A stretch of 64,000 nt of DNA from NCBI RefSeq assembly GCF_007860185.1, contig NZ_SJPY01000001.1, positions 705,132 through 769,131 on the forward strand, written 5' to 3'. The notes beneath the pieces were generated by a model. That model did no database searches. It saw only the letters and a list, made by a program, of their open reading frames with translations, and had not been told where the DNA came from. Position numbers and translations under genes: made by a program. Shown piece by piece: positions 59,647 through 64,000 of the stretch (position 1 is its first letter; each line of letters opens with the position of its first letter). This stretch comes from Novipirellula aureliae. GTDB taxonomy: Bacteria; Planctomycetota; Planctomycetia; Pirellulales; Pirellulaceae.

Positions 59647-62325
59647 ATGAGTGACGATATTTCTTCGGAATCGACCCCCGACACCAATCCCACGGACGAT
59701 AACGCTGTACCGGATACGCCAAACGTGTCGGTTAACGATCATGTCGCCGCTCGGGCAGCCGAGGCCGCGCAGGACTCGGCTGCTGCGCTCGCTCGCGAGG
59801 CGAGTGCCGCGGAAGCTCGTGAAGCGGTTGCCACCACACGAACGAAAGCGAATGCGGAGTATACCGACAAGGATTTGCAGCATTTGTCGGACCTCGAACA
59901 CGTGCGCGAACGACCGGGGATGTACATCGGGGACACCGCCACGCGAGGTTTGCATCACTTGGTCTATGAAGTTGTCGATAATTCGATTGACGAGGCGATG
60001 GCAAAATTTGCTTCTTCTGTCTCGGTCACCGTCCATACCGACGGCAGCGTCACGGTGGAGGATGACGGACGTGGCATCCCCGTTACTCGCCACGACCAAC
60101 TTTCTGAGGAACTCGACCGTGACGTTAGTACACTCGAAGGAGTGATGACGGTCCTGAAGTTCGGCGGCAAGTTCGAAAAGGGGGCTTACCAAACCTCGGG
60201 TGGTTTGCACGGGGTCGGTGTTACCGTCGTCAATTTTCTAAGCCAGTGGGCGGAAGTCGAGGTCAGTCGTGACGGATTCACCTGGACCCAAGAATACGAA
60301 CGAGGCGTTCCGACGGGGCCAGTCGTGAAAGGACGTGCCACCAAACGTACCGGAACCAAGACAACCTTCAAAGCCGATAACCAAATCTTTAGTGTCAGCA
60401 AATACAACTTCGATACGTTATACAAACGGCTCCAAGAATTGGCGTTCTTGAATTCAGGAGTGCACATCAAGTTCCATGACGACCGTAACGGTGAAGGTGG
60501 TGATTTCAAGTACGAACGAGGGATCATCGAGTTCGTTGAACATCTGAACCGAGCCAGTGACGTGTTGCACCCCGACGTGATTCAAATCGTCGGCGAAAAA
60601 GACGGAACCGAGTATGAGATCGCACTCCAGTACAGCACGGAGTTCACCGAGAACGTCCAGTCTTACGTCAACAACATTCACACGATCGAAGGCGGAACGC
60701 ACGTTTCCGGTTTTCGTTCGGCATTGACGCGGACGCTCAACGCCTACGGTCGCAAAGAAAACCTATTCAAAGGGAGTACGGTTCCAGGGGGTGACGATTT
60801 CCGTGAGGGTATCACGGCGGTCATTAGCGTGCGTGTCCCCCATCCTCAATTTGAAGGTCAAACCAAAACGAAGTTGGGTAACAGCGACGTCGAAGGAATC
60901 ATTAACGCTGGCGTCGGCGAGCAGTTATCCAAGTACATGGAAGAGAATCCACGAATTGCCAAAACGATTGTTCGCAAGGGGTTGCTCGCAGCCGAGGCAC
61001 GCGAAGCGGCTCGCAAGGCCAAGGACTTGCTGCGTAAACGAAAAGACGCACTCGGCGGCGGCGGTTTGCCGGGGAAACTTCGCGATTGCATTAGCAAGAA
61101 GATGGAAGAGTGCGAAGTCTACTTGGTGGAAGGTGATTCGGCGGGCGGTTCAGCCGAAGGCGGGCGGATGCGAGAGTTCCAAGCGATCCTGCCACTGCGA
61201 GGTAAGATTATCAATGCTTACAAGAGCCGCGAAGACAAGGTGCTTGCGAACGAGGAAGTTCAATCGATGATCCAAGCGATCGGCACCGGCATCGGAGCCG
61301 ACCAAGATTTGACTCGCCGCCGCTACAACAAGGTCGTCATCATGACCGACGCGGACGTGGACGGCAGCCATATTCGGACGTTGTTGTTGTGTTTCTTCTA
61401 TCGTCAGATGTACCAATTGGTCGCCGGCGGTCACGTCTACGTCGCACAGCCGCCGTTGTTTCGCGTCCAGCATGGGTCAAATCGCTACTACGTTCAAAGC
61501 GAAGAGGAGATGAAAGCTCAATTGCTTGATCGCGGTTTGAACGACACGATTTTCGAAGCGGAGGATGGTCGCCGTGCGGAAGGAGAATCGATGCGGCAAC
61601 TCTGTACCACGCTGGCGTCAATGGAAGACGCGATTTTGGCACTCGAACGCCGTGGAATCAGTCTCCGTATTCATGCCGTTCGGCTTGACCCCGTTTCCGG
61701 CAAGTTGCCAGCACTGCTATTAACTTATGAGAACGAAGAGTATTGGCTGCAAACTCCCGACGAAGTCGACACGCTGTTAAATGAAAAGGGATGGCGTCTC
61801 GATATTGAAAAGGAAGAAGAGGATGCCGAAGCGACTGGCCTCGACGAATCCGATGCCGAAACGGCAACCGATCCCGATGCAACTCCCGAAGTGCTCGCCC
61901 ACTTGGTTGAGATCCACGAAGTGCGGACAATCAACAGTGGTTTAAAGGATTTGCTACCGCTCGGCTTTGGCCTTGAAGACATGATCCCCATTGAACGCAC
62001 CGGAGCGACCACGCCACGTTTTGAATTGGTGCGAGGCGAGGATATCCGCCGACCGCTCGATGATTTGCGAGAGCTGTTGTCAGAAGTTCGAGCAGCGGGT
62101 GAAAAGGGGTTGCAACTCACCCGCTTTAAGGGACTCGGTGAAATGAATGCGGAAGAGCTTCGTGAGACAACGCTCGATCCTGCGAACCGAACGTTGATCA
62201 AAGTCAACCTACGCGATGCCGGGGCAGCGGACGAGATGTTCCGCTTGTTGATGGGTGACAAAGTCGAACCACGCCGCGAGTTTATCGAGAAGCATGCGTT
62301 GGACGTCCGCAATCTGGACGTGTAA
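59647..62325 (+). CDS. gyrB: DNA gyrase subunit B
   Basis: ATPase subunit of the type II topoisomerase that puts negative supercoils into DNA. An Ala/Glu-rich N-terminal extension of ~75 residues precedes the GHKL ATPase (ERPGMYIGDTATRGLHHLVY, EVVDNSIDEAM, VEDDGRGIPV, QTSGGLHGVGVTVVNFLS). The TOPRIM domain has VYLVEGDSAGGSAEGGRMRE and ILPLRGKIINA and later VIMTDADVDGSHIRTLLL. The tail (LTRFKGLGEMNAEELRETTL) is complete. 892 residues, longer than the ~805 of E. coli because of the N-terminal extension and an acidic insert near residues ~720-755. Confidence 0.96.
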   Translation: MSDDISSESTPDTNPTDDNAVPDTPNVSVNDHVAARAAEAAQDSAAALAREASAAEAREAVATTRTKANAEYTDKDLQHLSDLEHVRERPGMYIGDTATRGLHHLVYEVVDNSIDEAMAKFASSVSVTVHTDGSVTVEDDGRGIPVTRHDQLSEELDRDVSTLEGVMTVLKFGGKFEKGAYQTSGGLHGVGVTVVNFLSQWAEVEVSRDGFTWTQEYERGVPTGPVVKGRATKRTGTKTTFKADNQIFSVSKYNFDTLYKRLQELAFLNSGVHIKFHDDRNGEGGDFKYERGIIEFVEHLNRASDVLHPDVIQIVGEKDGTEYEIALQYSTEFTENVQSYVNNIHTIEGGTHVSGFRSALTRTLNAYGRKENLFKGSTVPGGDDFREGITAVISVRVPHPQFEGQTKTKLGNSDVEGIINAGVGEQLSKYMEENPRIAKTIVRKGLLAAEAREAARKAKDLLRKRKDALGGGGLPGKLRDCISKKMEECEVYLVEGDSAGGSAEGGRMREFQAILPLRGKIINAYKSREDKVLANEEVQSMIQAIGTGIGADQDLTRRRYNKVVIMTDADVDGSHIRTLLLCFFYRQMYQLVAGGHVYVAQPPLFRVQHGSNRYYVQSEEEMKAQLLDRGLNDTIFEAEDGRRAEGESMRQLCTTLASMEDAILALERRGISLRIHAVRLDPVSGKLPALLLTYENEEYWLQTPDEVDTLLNEKGWRLDIEKEEEDAEATGLDESDAETATDPDATPEVLAHLVEIHEVRTINSGLKDLLPLGFGLEDMIPIERTGATTPRFELVRGEDIRRPLDDLRELLSEVRAAGEKGLQLTRFKGLGEMNAEELRETTLDPANRTLIKVNLRDAGAADEMFRLLMGDKVEPRREFIEKHALDVRNLDV

Positions 62326-62357
62326 ACGGCTGCTGGGAGCGTCTGGACCGTGCTCCT

Positions 62358-64000
62358 CTAAAACGAGAATTCGTAGCGTCCCGACTCAACGCGGTAGATG
62401 GCCGCGTTCTTTTCGATTCGCTCGAACACAACGCCTTCGGCTTGATCGATGCGTTGCCCGCTCTCTTTGATCGCTTCGGTGTCGAGGCAAGGCAAGTAGA
62501 CGGTGGCAACCGTATTCACAGGGATTTCGATCTGCATCGTGGTCGTGCCGCTATTTTTACGCCAATTGCTGGTTATTTTGCCTCGGACAGAATCGTAGCT
62601 ACATTCAACCCATTGTAAGTCCTTGGGCATTTGCGGCCGGATGACGATTTTGTCAAATCCGAGTGCATCGGGGTGCGGTTGGATACCACCCAACCAATTA
62701 TAAAACCACTGCGAGACCGAGCCGAACATGGGATGGTTATGAGAAAACGTGTTGTCATTCTCTTTCCAATGCTCCCATAAGGTTGTCGCACCATTTTCGA
62801 GCATGTAGCCCCAACTCGGAAAGGTCTTTTGGTTGACGATATCATACGCCACTTGGCCGCTGTCATGCTGCGACAGTAGTTCGAGCAGATAGCGGGTTCC
62901 AAAGATTCCGGTGGTCAGATGGCGGTCATGCTTTTCGATATCGTTTAACAGATATTCCATCGCAAGTGGTCGCTGTGCTTCGGGAAGAATTTCCGAGAAC
63001 AGTGCAAACGACTGACTCGCTTGTGTTCCAGGACTCGCTTGGCCAGAGCTGACATCGACGAACTTTTCGTTGTAGGCTTTCTTGATGTTTTCCGACAACC
63101 GTTCATATTTCTCGACATCCTCGTTGTAACCGAGTAGGCTCGCCATTTTGGCAAGCATTTTCGCACTCTGGTAATACAGCGGCGTCACCATCGGCCCCGC
63201 GGGCCTTTCCGTTAAAGACTCATGATCACTGAGGCCTCGGCTGACAATATGCGTCGGAGTGCTTTTGGTGACGAGGTCGAGCCATTGCTTGGATGTTTGG
63301 TATTGCTGCTCAATGATTCGCTTGTCACCGTAGTATTGGTAGAGTTTCAGTTGTGTTTGTGGATGTGGCATCGCCCAACCGACGCCGCAATACTGGATCC
63401 CCACCGACGGGGCGGTATCGGTAAGCATTCCATCTTCAAGTTTGGCGTCATCCCAATCGGTCACCGCCTTGGCGTAGAAGTTCGCCATGTCATAGTTGTA
63501 CATGAATGCTTCATTGGTGTTGATCAGATCGCCACCGTATCCAAAGCGTTCACGATGTGGGCAATCGGATTGGACACTGAAGATATTGCTGAGAAAAGTC
63601 CATTGGCATATTTTTTGAATTTCATTGAGCATCTCGTTCGAACAGGCAAACGTTCCGACAGGTTTGACATCCGAATTCAGTCGTAGGCCGGTGATTTGAT
63701 CGAGCGCCGGTTCGGTAGGGCATCCGCTGATTTCAATGTAGCGAAAGGCATGGAAGGTAAACCGAGGCGTGTAGGTTTCGGGTCCGCCGCCGCGAGCAAA
63801 ATAGACATCATTTTGCCAAGCCACTCCTGGAGGCGATTCAAGAGCATCGTTTCGTTTCCCTTTGATTTGGCCACATACACTGGTCATCGGATTGAGCGTG
63901 CCGTCGGCATGGAGCAATTCACCATATCGCAAATTGACTTGTGTGCCTCTTTCTAGGTCAAATTCAAACGAGGCCAAGCCTGCGAAGTTCTGTCCCATAT
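62358..64000 (-). CDS. Alpha-L-rhamnosidase, GH78 (5'-partial)
   Basis: The frame runs out of the right edge; the ATG near 63998 (MGQNFAG) is internal, because GH78 enzymes have the sequence (D)xGQNxAG inside. About 546 codons are seen. The catalytic (alpha/alpha)6 barrel includes CPHRERFGYGGDLINTNEAF (the conserved acidic stretch), TDTAPSVGIQYCGVGWAMPH and ENGATTLWEHWKENDNTFSH, then HPMFGSVSQWFYNWLGGIQP. It ends with a small beta domain. Releases terminal rhamnose from polysaccharides, a common trait of marine planctomycetes; whether it is exported cannot be seen here. Confidence 0.9.
   Translation of the reverse strand, partial: MGQNFAGLASFEFDLERGTQVNLRYGELLHADGTLNPMTSVCGQIKGKRNDALESPPGVAWQNDVYFARGGGPETYTPRFTFHAFRYIEISGCPTEPALDQITGLRLNSDVKPVGTFACSNEMLNEIQKICQWTFLSNIFSVQSDCPHRERFGYGGDLINTNEAFMYNYDMANFYAKAVTDWDDAKLEDGMLTDTAPSVGIQYCGVGWAMPHPQTQLKLYQYYGDKRIIEQQYQTSKQWLDLVTKSTPTHIVSRGLSDHESLTERPAGPMVTPLYYQSAKMLAKMASLLGYNEDVEKYERLSENIKKAYNEKFVDVSSGQASPGTQASQSFALFSEILPEAQRPLAMEYLLNDIEKHDRHLTTGIFGTRYLLELLSQHDSGQVAYDIVNQKTFPSWGYMLENGATTLWEHWKENDNTFSHNHPMFGSVSQWFYNWLGGIQPHPDALGFDKIVIRPQMPKDLQWVECSYDSVRGKITSNWRKNSGTTTMQIEIPVNTVATVYLPCLDTEAIKESGQRIDQAEGVVFERIEKNAAIYRVESGRYEFSF

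Overview
The window looks like chromosomal DNA from a planctomycete, most likely of the Pirellulaceae (Rhodopirellula-like). I infer this from the gene content: many large secreted or membrane-anchored proteins of planctomycete type, a YHKLLGI/PPNHYRLLGI N-terminal module, VWA proteins with long low-complexity linkers, a Calx-beta adhesin-like protein, and many short palindromic (REP-like) elements between genes. No species can be named from sequence alone.

Layout. 1-5.9 kb: end of a Calx-beta/SdrD-type surface protein, RNase Y (rny) and tRNA-Ile lysidine synthase (tilS). 6-15 kb: two membrane/secreted proteins sharing a C-terminal domain, a MoxR ATPase-DUF58 pair, a metallophosphoesterase, metK, and a VWA protein with a partner. 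15-22 kb: mostly secreted or membrane proteins of unknown function. 22-28.3 kb: argH, an NfnA/NfnB-type flavoprotein pair, a universal stress protein and a family VIII-like serine hydrolase. 28.4-42.2 kb: a giant VWA/secretin-N-like protein with a Met-Gly tract, clpX, a BFD-type [2Fe-2S] protein, an M20 peptidase, the three-gene proton-translocating transhydrogenase (pntAA-pntAB-pntB) and a squalene-cyclase-fold protein. 45.7-54.7 kb: a large Ig-like secreted protein, mnmG, a SnoaL-like protein, rluD with a TPR partner, a small secreted protein and a DUF374 acyltransferase. 59-64 kb: ccoS, gyrB and a partial GH78 alpha-L-rhamnosidase.

The most unusual content is in two repeat regions. At 42.26-45.67 kb there is an array of about 22 same-direction units of ~137 bp. 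Each unit is a long imperfect palindrome built from a CGCnAAT submotif plus a short linker. One linker holds an intact minus-strand gene for a GxxExxY-family protein (PD-(D/E)xK nuclease fold). At 55.0-56.7 kb a second, sequence-divergent array has the same architecture: a palindrome with the same submotifs, an intact GxxExxY gene in the same relative orientation, and two further copies of the gene that share one in-frame deletion removing both the GxxExxY and the PD...ExK motifs. This suggests a nuclease-palindrome element that amplifies locally.

The second array ends exactly inside a broken cas4-cas1 fusion gene. That gene is followed by a leader and a CRISPR array with 13 identical 36-bp repeats and two decayed distal ones. 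No other cas gene is in the window, so the element seems to have eroded a type I-U/I-G-like CRISPR-Cas locus and left an orphan array. REP-like palindromes elsewhere shape gene ends: one provides the TAG stop codons of both convergent genes mnmG and the SnoaL-like gene, and another apparently supplies the ribosome binding site of the BFD protein.
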